From the NCBI RefSeq assembly GCF_022829465.1, contig NZ_JAKSXZ010000050.1, positions 1 to 64,000 of the forward strand: a stretch of DNA of 64,000 bases, read 5' to 3'. Below, in pieces: positions 1 to 7,434 of the stretch; within the stretch, counting starts at the first letter, position 1; each line of letters begins with the position of its first letter. The notes under the pieces were generated by a model. That model was not told the DNA's origin, did no database searches, and saw nothing but the letters and a program-made list of their open reading frames with translations. Both the position numbers and the translations under genes were made by a program. The stretch is from Methylobacterium sp. J-067. Its GTDB lineage: Bacteria; Pseudomonadota; Alphaproteobacteria; Rhizobiales; Beijerinckiaceae.

Positions 1-41
1 CGCAAAGACAACACACCATTCCCTCTCACGACACCGCTTGG

Positions 42-118
<77 letters not shown>

Positions 119-129
119 AACACACGAAC

Positions 130-161
130 AACCCGCCCGTCGAAAGACGCGGCGGGTTTTT
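130..161 (+). terminator. Rho-independent terminator of tRNA-fMet
   Basis: AACCCGCC (130-137) pairs with GGCGGGTT (151-158), the inner CGTC/GACG extends the stem around a GAAA tetraloop, and a T run follows. It lies 12 nt after the tRNA. Confidence 0.9.
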
Positions 162-191
162 CGTGTTCGGCCTGCGCCCTATCTTGGCCGC

Positions 192-1067
192 ATGACATTT
201 CCTCATCACGGCCGATACCCCTACAGCGCCCTGCCGGAGCGGCCGGTCTATGACTGGCCCGGCGGCAAGCGGCTTGCGGTCTATGTCGCCCTGAACCTCG
301 AGACCTTCGATTTCGGATCGGGGCTCGGGGCGGAGCTGGCGCCGGGCGGGCCGCAGCCGGACGTGCTCAACTACGCGTGGCGCGATTGGGGGAACCGGGT
401 CGGGGCTTGGCGGATGCGCGACCTGTTCGACGCGCTGCACATGCCGGTCAGCGTGCTGGCGAACAGCCGGCTCTACCGGGATTGTCCCGGCCTGATCGAG
501 GCGTTCCGGGCGCGGGGCGACGAGATCGTCGCCCATGGCCGCAGCAACGCCGAGCGGCAGGGTGTCCTCGACGAGGCGGCCGAGCGGGCGCTGATTGCGG
601 AGGCGACGGAGGTGCTCACCCGGGAGGAGGGCAGGGCGCCACAGGGCTGGCTCGGCCCATGGATCTCGCAATCACACGCGACGCCCGACCTCCTGGCCGA
701 GGCCGGCTACCGCTACCTCCTCGACTGGTGCCACGACGATCAGCCGACCTGGTTCGCCACGCGCGGCAACCCGATCCTGGCGATCCCCTATCCGCAGGAA
801 TTGAACGACATCCCGGCGATCGTCGCGCGCAAGGAGACCGGCCGGGAGTTCGCGCAGGCGATTCTCGACGGGTTCGAGGAGATGCTGGCGCAATCCGCCT
901 CGGCGCCATTGGTGATGGGCATCGCCCTTCACCCCTACATCACCGGCCAGCCCCACCGCCTGGGCCCGCTGCGCCGGGCGCTCGCCCACATCGCGTCCCA
1001 CCGCGACAAGATCTGGCTGACGACGGCCGGCGCCATCGCAGCCCATCCGGGGATTCCAAAGGGCTAA
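192..1067 (+). CDS. Polysaccharide deacetylase family protein (PuuE-like)
   Basis: The 291-residue protein is a carbohydrate esterase 4 / NodB-fold hydrolase of the PuuE-like branch, expected to cleave C-N or N-acetyl bonds in the cytoplasm. Visible landmarks are the YPYSALPERP opening, NLETFDF near residue 36, the metal-site segment EIVAHGRSNAE near residue 113, GWLGPWISQSH near 152 and the late ALHPYITGQPHR. Length fits the subfamily. No signal peptide is seen. The ATG at 192 has no clear ribosome site. The last codons (GIPKG) and stop are embedded in a two-hairpin intergenic repeat shared with other gene ends here. The true substrate (allantoin-like amide or acetylated sugar) cannot be told from sequence alone. 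Confidence 0.85.
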   Translation: MTFPHHGRYPYSALPERPVYDWPGGKRLAVYVALNLETFDFGSGLGAELAPGGPQPDVLNYAWRDWGNRVGAWRMRDLFDALHMPVSVLANSRLYRDCPGLIEAFRARGDEIVAHGRSNAERQGVLDEAAERALIAEATEVLTREEGRAPQGWLGPWISQSHATPDLLAEAGYRYLLDWCHDDQPTWFATRGNPILAIPYPQELNDIPAIVARKETGREFAQAILDGFEEMLAQSASAPLVMGIALHPYITGQPHRLGPLRRALAHIASHRDKIWLTTAGAIAAHPGIPKG

Positions 1068-1100
1068 GCCCTTTGGCGGGGTGTCGGGGCGGTGCCCCGA
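1051..1100. repeat. Two-hairpin intergenic repeat, copy 1
   Basis: Hairpin 1 (1056-1076) is a perfect inverted repeat, CCAAAGGGCT-A-AGCCCTTTGG. Hairpin 2 (1084-1100) is TCGGGGC-GGT-GCCCCGA. The element lies between the convergent deacetylase and rlmB genes, overlaps the deacetylase stop codon and abuts the rlmB stop codon. Copies 2 and 3 lie at 4243-4290 and 6170-6218. Likely role: bidirectional terminator or REP-like element. Confidence 0.75.
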
Positions 1101-2045
1101 CTACTTGCGCCCCAACGCGTACAGGGTGATGGCCGCCGCGTTCGACACGTTCAAGCTGCGGATGGCCCCCGAAAACGGGATCCGGGCGAGGGTATCGCAG
1201 CAACTGCGCGTGCGCTCCCGCAAACCCTTCCCCTCGGCCCCCAGCACGATGACGAGGGGCCGCGGCGCGTTGAGTGCCCCCAGCTCCACCTCCGCATCGG
1301 AATCGAGCCCGACTCGGGTGAACCCCCGCTCTCCCAATGTGATCAGCGCCTCCGCCAGATTGCGGACGGTGATGAACGGCACGTGCTCCAACCCGCCGGA
1401 GGCGGATTTCGCGAGCACGCCCGTCGCGCCGGGCGCGTGGCGCACGGTGGTCACGATGCCCGTAACACCGAAGGCGGCGGCGGTGCGGACGATGGCACCG
1501 ACGTTATGCGGATCGGTGATCTGGTCGAGGGCGAGCAGCAGCGCGTCCTCCGGCATGGCGTCAAGGGCGGGGCCGGGGAGGGGATCCGCCTCCAGATAGA
1601 GTCCCTGGTGGACGGCATCGGCCCCGAGCAGCCGCCCGATCTCGGCGGGGCGCACGAGCTCCGGCGCGATGCGCAGGGCGTCCCCGAAGGCCTCCTGCAA
1701 CCGGAGGATGGCGTTCTCGCTCGCGAGGAGGCGGCGCAGGCCGCGCTTCTCGTTGGCCAGCGCCTCGCAGACCGGATGCCAGCCATAGAGGACGATCGCG
1801 TCGTCGCCGGCAGGCCGGGGCGGGGGATCGCCGGGATGGGCCGGGCGGCCGTGATGACGGGGCCGGAAGGGCCGTCCGGGTTTGCGGGTGTCGGGTGGCG
1901 CCACGGGGAGGGCGGGCTCCTTCGAACCATGCCTGGAGGAATGAGCCTTGGGTGAAGCCTTCGCCTCGGGTTTCGTCAAGTCGGGGGTTCGTCCGGTCGC
2001 TTCACGCGCCCCGTTCTGTGGACGAAACGGGGTTATTCCCTTCAA
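1101..2045 (-). CDS. rlmB: 23S rRNA (guanosine-2'-O-)-methyltransferase RlmB, TrmH/SPOUT family
   Basis: This SPOUT methyltransferase of 314 residues would 2'-O-methylate a guanosine of 23S rRNA (G2251 in E. coli) using SAM. The N-terminal 80 residues are basic, proline-rich and probably disordered. A substrate-binding domain (YGWHPVCEALANEKR, near residue 87) follows, then the catalytic trefoil-knot domain with motif 1 DPHNVGAIVRTAAAFGV near 181, motif 2 VIVLGAEGKGLRE near 264 and motif 3 IPFSGAIRSLNVSNAAAI near 288. All three motifs are intact. The long basic N-terminus exceeds the E. coli length (about 243) but is common in alphaproteobacteria. The gene converges with the deacetylase and diverges from the iteron/repA module. 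Confidence 0.93.
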   Translation of the reverse strand: MKGITPFRPQNGAREATGRTPDLTKPEAKASPKAHSSRHGSKEPALPVAPPDTRKPGRPFRPRHHGRPAHPGDPPPRPAGDDAIVLYGWHPVCEALANEKRGLRRLLASENAILRLQEAFGDALRIAPELVRPAEIGRLLGADAVHQGLYLEADPLPGPALDAMPEDALLLALDQITDPHNVGAIVRTAAAFGVTGIVTTVRHAPGATGVLAKSASGGLEHVPFITVRNLAEALITLGERGFTRVGLDSDAEVELGALNAPRPLVIVLGAEGKGLRERTRSCCDTLARIPFSGAIRSLNVSNAAAITLYALGRK

Positions 2046-2097
2046 AACATGTTCATTCCTTCCAACCGTTCCGTCCGGTTTGGCGAACGAGCCTCGC

Positions 2098-2157
2098 GCG
2101 CATTAGGAAAACTATCAAACCATCTTTATCAGAGAGTCTGTTCAGCAGGTTATATGC
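2098..2157. other. AT-rich patch beside the iterons (candidate unwinding element)
   Basis: Roughly 60 bp of clearly lower GC than the surroundings (around ATTAGGAAAACTATCAAACC and GGTTATATG) lie between the rlmB start and the first iteron. Iteron plasmids usually have a DNA unwinding element in this position. A weak TTATC word is present but no good DnaA box (TTATCCACA). The role is inferred from position only. Confidence 0.4.
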
Positions 2158-2200
2158 CCGCGCCGTTCCCCCTATCCAACCAAGGGGTTAAGGCCCGTTC

Positions 2201-2374
2201 CGGTATCCGACTCTGCGCGGATGCGTATGGAACTCTGCGCGGTGGCGTATGGGAGTCTGCGCCAGCCCGACGCCCCGGCGCATGGGATTCTGCGTGGCCG
2301 CGTATGCAATTCGGCGTCGATCGGCAGGGAAGGGTGTGAAGTCCGGGGACAAGGGGGCGTATCGAACTCTGCGT
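2201..2374 (+). repeat. Six 18-bp iterons upstream of repA
   Basis: Six direct repeats close to GCGTATGGAACTCTGCGC start at 2201, 2223, 2245, 2278, 2300 and 2357. Start-to-start steps are 22, 22, 33, 22 and 57 bp, so the first five sit on one DNA face (22 bp is two turns, 33 bp three). Iteron 1 reads CGGTATCCGACTCTGCGC and iteron 5 GCGTATGCAATTCGGCGT. They lie in a non-coding gap just before a RepA-type initiator, as in iteron plasmid origins. Confidence 0.85.
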
Positions 2375-2529
2375 GAGGCTCGGAACGAGCCGGCCGCCTC
2401 GCCGCACCTGTGCGGGGAAACGTGGATTGCCGGGACAAGTCCGAAGCGGTCACGCCCCGCGCCCGCGAATCGTGCCATGTCCTGTCGGGGGTCCGTCCGA
2501 TGCGGGCCGGGGTTCGAGCACGGGACGCA

Positions 2530-3642
2530 ATGGGGATCGAGGCAATGGTCGCGGAGATCCGCGATCCCGACCTCCTGGCCGAGCTGGAGGCCGCCCGGGG
2601 CGGCTTCCTGTTCGCGCCGATCGTCGCCCACCTGCACCACCGGCAGCGGGAGCGCGACGCCACGCGCGCCGCCCAGGGCGAGGAGGAGGCCCGCCGGGCC
2701 GACCTCTCCCGCGACCAGAAGCGGCGGGACGCGGTGCGCCTCGTCATCGAGAACGAGCCCGCCCTGCCGGAGAACCTCCAGCACATCCATTCGGTGCTGG
2801 CCCTGTGCGGCCTGCCCTATCGCGATCCGGGGGCGGTGCGGGAATTCTCGCGGACCTACGGGCGCAACTCGCTGAACCTCATCGCCGGGCGGCTCAAGGA
2901 CCCCACGACGGGCGCCTTCGCGCCCCAGGGCCTGCCCTACGGGCCGAAGGCGCGGCTGATGCTCCTGCACCTCTGCACGGAGGCCGTGCGCCAGCGCAGC
3001 GCCGTGGTGCAGGTGGCCGACACTCTCTCGGGCTTCATGCGCGAGATGGGCTTCGCCGTGACCGGGGGCGAGCGCGGCACGATCCGCCAGTTCAAGGAGC
3101 AATTGAACCGGCTCGCCGCCTGCACCATGCAGATCGGCCTCTGGGACGGGCGCGACAGCGCCACCACCCTCAACGTGCCGCCGTTCCGCAGCCTCGAACT
3201 CTGGCGCTCCCGCGCGGGCGAGGGGGACGAGGTGCAGGATGGCGGGCGCACCGTGCGCTTCGACCAGGAATTCTACGAGACCCTGATCCGCCACGCCCTG
3301 CCCGTCGACATGCGGGCGGCGAAGGCCTTCTCCGGCTCGGCGCGCAAGCTCGACCTGCTGTTCTGGCTCGGCTACCGCCTGCGGGCGCTGCCCCGGCCCC
3401 TGCGGCTCACCTGGAACAACCTGCACCAGCAATTCGGGGCGGAAAACGCCTCGATCCGCAGCTTCCGGCAGGGGTTCAAGGCCGACCTCGCCCACCTGCA
3501 GGAGGTGTTCCCGAAGCTGCCGGCGAGCCTCGATGAGAACGGGCTCGTTCTCTCCCCCGCCGACGAGACCGCCCTCCTCGTTCCGCCCCGGAAGGGAACG
3601 AAACGGAAGATCGCAGGGAAGATGATGGAAGATATGGAATAA
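2530..3642 (+). CDS. RepA-type plasmid replication initiator (RPA family)
   Basis: The protein (370 residues from this ATG) resembles plasmid RepA initiators of the RPA family, winged-helix proteins that bind iterons and start replication. Core signatures are LPYGPKARLMLLHLCTEA (about residues 135-152), GFAVTGGERGTIRQFKEQLNRLA (about 177-199) and RKLDLLFWLGYRLRAL in the C-terminal half. The N-terminal part is charged and helical. Six iterons lie 156-329 bp upstream. Upstream in-frame starts at 2410 (GTG) and 2500 (ATG) are possible, and none has a convincing ribosome site. I chose 2530 because family-like sequence begins there. The gene is followed 83 bp later by a HARE-HTH gene. Its presence next to rlmB and tRNA-fMet suggests an integrated or domesticated plasmid origin. 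Confidence 0.75.
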   Translation: MGIEAMVAEIRDPDLLAELEAARGGFLFAPIVAHLHHRQRERDATRAAQGEEEARRADLSRDQKRRDAVRLVIENEPALPENLQHIHSVLALCGLPYRDPGAVREFSRTYGRNSLNLIAGRLKDPTTGAFAPQGLPYGPKARLMLLHLCTEAVRQRSAVVQVADTLSGFMREMGFAVTGGERGTIRQFKEQLNRLAACTMQIGLWDGRDSATTLNVPPFRSLELWRSRAGEGDEVQDGGRTVRFDQEFYETLIRHALPVDMRAAKAFSGSARKLDLLFWLGYRLRALPRPLRLTWNNLHQQFGAENASIRSFRQGFKADLAHLQEVFPKLPASLDENGLVLSPADETALLVPPRKGTKRKIAGKMMEDME

Positions 3643-3727
3643 GCGGAGGGAATGGCGTTCATTCCGTTGCGCCGGAGCCGTGTATTCCCTTATTCCATGC
3701 AGGGAATTGACGCGGTGGGAACGGAAT
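3636..3727. promoter_or_regulatory. Dense cluster of GGAAT/ATTCC boxes between repA and the HARE gene
   Basis: Seven GGAAT or ATTCC pentamers occur in 92 bp (starts 3636, 3649, 3661, 3684, 3692, 3703, 3723), about 0.2 being expected by chance. They form two inverted pairs: GGAAT-N7-ATTCC (3649-3665) and ATTCCCT-N10-AGGGAAT (3684-3707). Two more ATTCC boxes (2035, 2055) flank the other side of the module. Probable operator, possibly for RepA or the HARE protein. Confidence 0.5.
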
Positions 3728-4232
3728 GGGCCTCTCGGAACACGAGGCGGAAGAGCGGCTGGCGCAGCTGAGGCGCCAGCGGGAAACCCTCGACCGCGAG
3801 ATCGCCGACCTCGTCCTCTACCTCGAACTCGGCCGGCGGCTGAATGCCGGGATCCCCCGGCCGGCGCCCACGCCCGCCCCCGCGCCCGCGCCTGCCCCGG
3901 AGCCCGTGGAGGAGAGGGAGGCCCCCGCTCCGCCGACCCGGGTCCGCCGCCCCGCCGCGCCCGAGCCCGTCGCCTTCGCCGAAGATCCCACCGGCGCCCG
4001 CCGCTACGGCCGCGCCCTCGTCGAGGCCGCCTGCGCCGTCCTCCACGAGGCCGGGCAGCCCCTCCATGCGCGGGAGATCCACGATGCCCTGATCGCGCGC
4101 GGCTTCGCCATTCCGGGTCGCGATCCCGTGGCGGCCCTCAACACCCGGCTGTGGAAGCGCTCGGGCGAGGGCGGGCCGCTCCGGCGGCACGGGGAGGCCG
4201 TGTACGGGCTGGCCGGTGAGGGGGACCCATAA
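3726..4232 (+). CDS. HARE-HTH domain protein with N-terminal coiled coil
   Basis: The 168-residue protein has three parts: a charged helical segment (residues 1-38, EEAEERLAQLRRQRETLD, likely coiled coil), a proline/alanine linker (about 43-80), and a C-terminal winged-helix domain (about 93-165: GRALVEAACAVLHEAGQPLH, AREIHDALIARGF, LNTRLWKRSGEGGPLRR) matching the HARE-HTH pattern. HARE-HTH domains are thought to connect DNA or DNA modifications to effectors. The ATG at 3726 follows GGGAACGGA. Proximity to repA and the shared box cluster suggests an accessory DNA-binding partner of the replication module. The paralogue range and exact ligand are unknown. Confidence 0.65.
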   Translation: MGLSEHEAEERLAQLRRQRETLDREIADLVLYLELGRRLNAGIPRPAPTPAPAPAPAPEPVEEREAPAPPTRVRRPAAPEPVAFAEDPTGARRYGRALVEAACAVLHEAGQPLHAREIHDALIARGFAIPGRDPVAALNTRLWKRSGEGGPLRRHGEAVYGLAGEGDP

Positions 4233-4242
4233 AAAACAAAAG

Positions 4243-4290
4243 GCCCAGGGGCCTTGCCCCTGGACCCCACCAAAGGACTCGTCCTTTGGG
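4243..4290. repeat. Two-hairpin intergenic repeat, copy 2
   Basis: Hairpin CCAGGGGCCTTGCCCCTGG (4245-4263) is followed by CCAAAGGACTCGTCCTTTGG (4270-4289). Compared with copies 1 and 3 the two hairpin types are in the opposite order, so this copy is inverted. It fills the gap between the convergent HARE and gspG genes. Confidence 0.75.
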
Positions 4291-4295
4291 ATCCC

Positions 4296-4736
4296 TCAGT
4301 TGCTGGCGACGTCGGCGCTCTCGCCCGAACCGCCGGCCTTGCCGTCGCTGCCCAGCGAGTAGACCTCGTAGGGCGACGCGCCGAGGCCCGGTGAGCGGTA
4401 GAGGTAGGGGTGGCCCCACGGGTCCACCAGGCCGCGCGCGTCGCGCACATACGGGCCGCGCCAGCCGGGGCCGGTCGGCTGCACCAGCGCCTGGAGGCCC
4501 TGGTCGGAGCTCGGGTAGCCGCCGAGGTCGAGGTAATACAGCTCCACCGCCTGCGCGATGTTCTTCACCTGGATGCGCGCCGTCTCGCCCTTGGCCCGGC
4601 CGAGATAACCCAGCACCTGCGGCGTCACCATCGTCGCGATCATGCCGATGATCGCCAGCACCACCAGCAATTCCACCAGCGAGAAGCCCGCCTCCCCGGC
4701 CTCCTCGGCCTCGGCGCGGCTCATGCTCCCGTTCAT
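4296..4736 (-). CDS. gspG: Type II secretion major pseudopilin GspG
   Basis: The 146-residue pseudopilin has a short leader and the type IV prepilin motif: cleavage after EAG in EAGEAG|FSLVELLVVLAIIGM, with F+1 and E+5 conserved, followed by a hydrophobic helix. The C-terminal part carries the GspG signature (YYLDLGGYPSSDQGLQALV, near residue 70, and DPWGHPYLYRSPG near 110), including the calcium-loop region. It would be cleaved by the nearby prepilin peptidase and form the periplasmic pseudopilus. ATG at 4736 is chosen for its GGAG; ATG 4724 is an alternative. It is the only pseudopilin gene seen in the cluster (no gspH, I, J or K). Confidence 0.93.
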   Translation of the reverse strand: MNGSMSRAEAEEAGEAGFSLVELLVVLAIIGMIATMVTPQVLGYLGRAKGETARIQVKNIAQAVELYYLDLGGYPSSDQGLQALVQPTGPGWRGPYVRDARGLVDPWGHPYLYRSPGLGASPYEVYSLGSDGKAGGSGESADVASN

Positions 4737-4932
4737 TTCCCGGCTCCGATAATCACGACGTCTATAGGCCGGCATGATGGCCGGGCTTTCTAAAGATTTC
4801 GCTGGCGCGACAGGGGTCGATCGGTGGTTTTCGCGGCAGGTTCCGGCGGTGGTTTTTACCTTTGTTAACGCCGTCCTGCGACAAAACCCTCGTACTCTCG
4901 GAGGGACGGGCCCGAAAGGGCCGGCAGAGACG

Positions 4933-5709
4933 ATGAGCGGTTTGCGCGCGAGCCTTGTTCTTCCCATCGGCGCCAGCCTTCTGCTCGGCCTCCTGGGCGC
5001 GAGCCCGGCGCTGGCGGAGCCGCTGACCCTCGCCCTGCCGGGTCCGCTGCCGCCGGTGCGGGTGCTCACCCTGCTGGTGGGGCTGCATCTCGTCGGCCTG
5101 TGCTTCGGCCTCGGCGGGGCGACGATGCTCGATTTCTGGATCCTGCGCTGGATGCGCTGGGGGAGCCTGCCGCCGGAGATCGCGCGGATCTTCCTGTTCG
5201 TCAGCAAGGTCTGCACGGTGGGCATCGTGCTGCTGTGGCTGTCGGGGCTCGGCTTCCTGGCGGTCTACGCGGCGGAATCGCCGGAGAAGTTCCAGAACCC
5301 GAAGCTCTGGGCGAAGATCACCGTGGTGGTGGTGCTCACCCTGAACGGGCTCATCATCCACAGCGCCGTCCTGCCCGGCATCCTGCGCGATGTCGGCCGC
5401 CCGATGCTCGACGGCATCTCGGGCGCGCGCACGGGCATCTTCCTCGTCTCCGGCGCGGTCTCGGGGGTGTCGTGGTACACCGCCTTCGTGCTGGGGCTGA
5501 TGCGCGAATTGAACAACGTCGTCGCCTACGGGACGCTGATCGGCCTCTGGCTCACGGGCGTGGCGGCGGGCTCCGTCGGCGCCTACACCCTCTGGCTGCA
5601 CCTGCGCGAATGGAGCGCCCTGCGCCGGGGCAGGGCGGTCCCGGCCGCGTCCCGTCCGGCACGCATCCCGGCGAGCCAGTTCGTACGGGTCGGCGCCGCC
5701 CGAGCCTGA
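4933..5709 (+). CDS. Integral membrane protein of unknown function in the gsp cluster
   Basis: I do not recognise the family. From the ATG at 4933 the 258-residue protein has a signal-like N-terminus (hydrophobic stretch ending LGASPALAEP, a plausible cleavage site near residue 30) and about five membrane helices (VRVLTLLVGLHLVGLCFGLG; IFLFVSKVCTVGIVLLWLSG; LWAKITVVVVLTLNGLII; a stretch near GIFLVSGAVSGVSW; YGTLIGLWLTGVAAGSVGAY). Conserved-looking His residues sit in the first and third helices. The stop is 5 nt before the prepilin peptidase start, so the two are probably co-transcribed. It could serve assembly of this particular secretion system, or a copper or redox role linked to the secreted oxidase; both are guesses. 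Confidence 0.7.
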   Translation: MSGLRASLVLPIGASLLLGLLGASPALAEPLTLALPGPLPPVRVLTLLVGLHLVGLCFGLGGATMLDFWILRWMRWGSLPPEIARIFLFVSKVCTVGIVLLWLSGLGFLAVYAAESPEKFQNPKLWAKITVVVVLTLNGLIIHSAVLPGILRDVGRPMLDGISGARTGIFLVSGAVSGVSWYTAFVLGLMRELNNVVAYGTLIGLWLTGVAAGSVGAYTLWLHLREWSALRRGRAVPAASRPARIPASQFVRVGAARA

Positions 5710-5714
5710 GGCCC

Positions 5715-6167
5715 GTGCCCCCCGCCGACCTCCTTCTCGCCCTCGCGCCTTTACCGCTGACGCTGACGCTGCCGATCGCCTGGATCGACTGGCGGCGGCG
5801 GATCATCCCGAACGGGTTGAACCTCGCGCTGCTCGCCGCCGGGCTCGGGCTCGCGGCCTGGCATGATCCGGAATTCGTGTGGCTGCGCGTCGGGGAGGTC
5901 GCGGTCGCCTTCGGCCTGTTCTGGGGGGTGAGGGCGCTCCATGCCCGCCTGCGTGGCCGGATCGGGCTGGGGCTCGGGGACGTGAAGTTCCTCGCCGCCG
6001 CCACGGCCTGGACGGGCCTCGCCGGTCTCCCCTTCGTCCTCCTGGTGGCGAGCCTGTCGGCGCTTCTCGTGGTGGTGCTCGCCCGCCTCGACGCGCGGAC
6101 GCGCCTGCCCTTCGGCCCGTTCCTGGCGCTAGGCCTGCACGCCGCCCTGGTCCTGACGCCGGCCTGA
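5715..6167 (+). CDS. Short prepilin peptidase (A24 family, catalytic domain only)
   Basis: The 150-residue membrane protein holds the A24 aspartic peptidase core: first aspartate in IAWIDWRRRIIPN (near residue 23) and the second in GLGLGDVKFLAAA (GxGDxK, near residue 88), with about five membrane helices. It lacks the N-terminal zinc-binding methyltransferase domain of full PilD/GspO enzymes, so it resembles CpaA-type peptidases. It would cleave the GspG leader at the inner membrane; N-methylation would need another protein, or not occur. Start GTG at 5715 lies 5 nt after the upstream gene. It converges with gspF across repeat copy 3. Confidence 0.82.
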   Translation: MPPADLLLALAPLPLTLTLPIAWIDWRRRIIPNGLNLALLAAGLGLAAWHDPEFVWLRVGEVAVAFGLFWGVRALHARLRGRIGLGLGDVKFLAAATAWTGLAGLPFVLLVASLSALLVVVLARLDARTRLPFGPFLALGLHAALVLTPA

Positions 6168-6169
6168 AA

Positions 6170-6218
6170 GGGGATCCCAAAGGGCAAGCCCTTTGGCGGG
6201 TGCAGGGCAGCGCCCTGC
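6170..6218. repeat. Two-hairpin intergenic repeat, copy 3
   Basis: CCAAAGGGCAAGCCCTTTGG-type hairpin (about 6177-6196) and GCAGGGC-AGC-GCCCTGC (6202-6218) fill the 52-bp gap between the convergent prepilin peptidase and gspF stop codons. Same order as copy 1; the first stem is almost identical to copy 1 while the second differs but keeps pairing. Confidence 0.75.
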
Positions 6219-6219
6219 T

Positions 6220-7434
6220 CTACTGCGCCAACTGCCCGACGCTCAGGATCGCCGCCATCACCGACACGATCAGCCCGCCGATCAACCCGCCGATGGCGAC
6301 GGTGACGAGGGGGGTGAACAGGGCGAGCATCCCGTCGATGCGCTGGCGGGTCTGGGTCTCGTGCATCTCGGCGGCGTGGCCGAGCACGCTGCCCAGCCGG
6401 TTCACCTGCTCGCCGCTGGCGATGAGGTTCAGGGTGGAGGGGGCATAGGGGCGCAGGCGTCCGAGGCCGGAGGCGAGGCTGCCGCCCTCGACGAGGCGCT
6501 GCCCGGCCTCGTCGAGGGCGAGGCGGAAGACGCGGTTGCCGGCGAGCGGCTTGGTGGCGGCCACGGCGTCGGGCACCGGCACCTGCGCCTGCAGGAGGGT
6601 GGCCAGCACCCGGCAGATCCGCCCAAGCTCGATGCCGATCACGACCTCGCGCACCAGGGGCAGGCGCAGGGCCAGGGCCGAGCGGGCGGCGGCGAAACCG
6701 GGCCGGCGCCAGCTCCGCGCCAGCAGGGCGAGGGCGGCGGCGAGTCCGCCGAGGAGCACGGGCCACCACGCGGAGACGAAATCCCCCAACGCCCCGGCGG
6801 CGCGGATGGCGAAGGGCGGGGCCTGCCCGCTGCCCTCGAACATCGGGGCGAGGGCCGGCACCAGCACGCCGACGATCATCGCGATCGTCCCGATCGCCAT
6901 CAGCACCAGCAGGCCGGGATAGATCATCGCGGAAGCGAGGTGGCGGCGCACCGCGTCGCGGCGGGCGATGGAGGCGGTGAGCGAGGCGATGACGTCGGTG
7001 AGGGTGCCGGTGGCCTCCCCCGCCCGGATGATGTCGACCATGTCCTGCGGGAAGGCCTGCGGATGCGCGCCCATGGCCCGCGACAGGGAGGCGCCGCCGA
7101 CGACCCGCTCCAGCAGGTCGGTGAGGATGGGTCGCAGGGCCTTGGAGGCCTGCCGTTCGGTGAGCCGGAGGGCGCGGTCGACGGTGAGGCCGGCGCCGAG
7201 CAGGGTGCCGAATTCCCGCAGGAAGGCGACGCGGGCGGCGTCGTTCACCCGGTCGCGGCCGAACAGGTCGCGCTTCCAGAAGGCGTCCGGCCCGGCGGCG
7301 GCGGCCTCGATGGCGAAGACCCGCAGCCCCTCGCCCTGCAAGAGCGCCACGGCCCGCTGGCGGGTCTCGGCCTCGACCTTGCCCGCGCGGGTGCGCCCGT
7401 CGGCGGCGTAGGCCCTGTAGGCGAAATGGCCCAT
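6220..7434 (-). CDS. gspF: Type II secretion inner-membrane platform protein GspF
   Basis: This 404-residue GspF/PilC-family protein forms the inner-membrane platform that couples the GspE ATPase to the pseudopilus. Two GspF cytoplasmic domains are visible: the first about residues 65-190 (FLREFGTLLGAGLTVDRALRL), the second about 270-395 (LATLLQAQVPVPDAVAATKPL; LIASGEQVNRLGSVLGHAAE). Three hydrophobic segments follow the usual layout (about 167-190, 218-238 and 370-395). Its start codon overlaps the gspE stop by one base (TGATG), indicating translational coupling. Length equals the family norm. Confidence 0.94.
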   Translation of the reverse strand: MGHFAYRAYAADGRTRAGKVEAETRQRAVALLQGEGLRVFAIEAAAAGPDAFWKRDLFGRDRVNDAARVAFLREFGTLLGAGLTVDRALRLTERQASKALRPILTDLLERVVGGASLSRAMGAHPQAFPQDMVDIIRAGEATGTLTDVIASLTASIARRDAVRRHLASAMIYPGLLVLMAIGTIAMIVGVLVPALAPMFEGSGQAPPFAIRAAGALGDFVSAWWPVLLGGLAAALALLARSWRRPGFAAARSALALRLPLVREVVIGIELGRICRVLATLLQAQVPVPDAVAATKPLAGNRVFRLALDEAGQRLVEGGSLASGLGRLRPYAPSTLNLIASGEQVNRLGSVLGHAAEMHETQTRQRIDGMLALFTPLVTVAIGGLIGGLIVSVMAAILSVGQLAQ

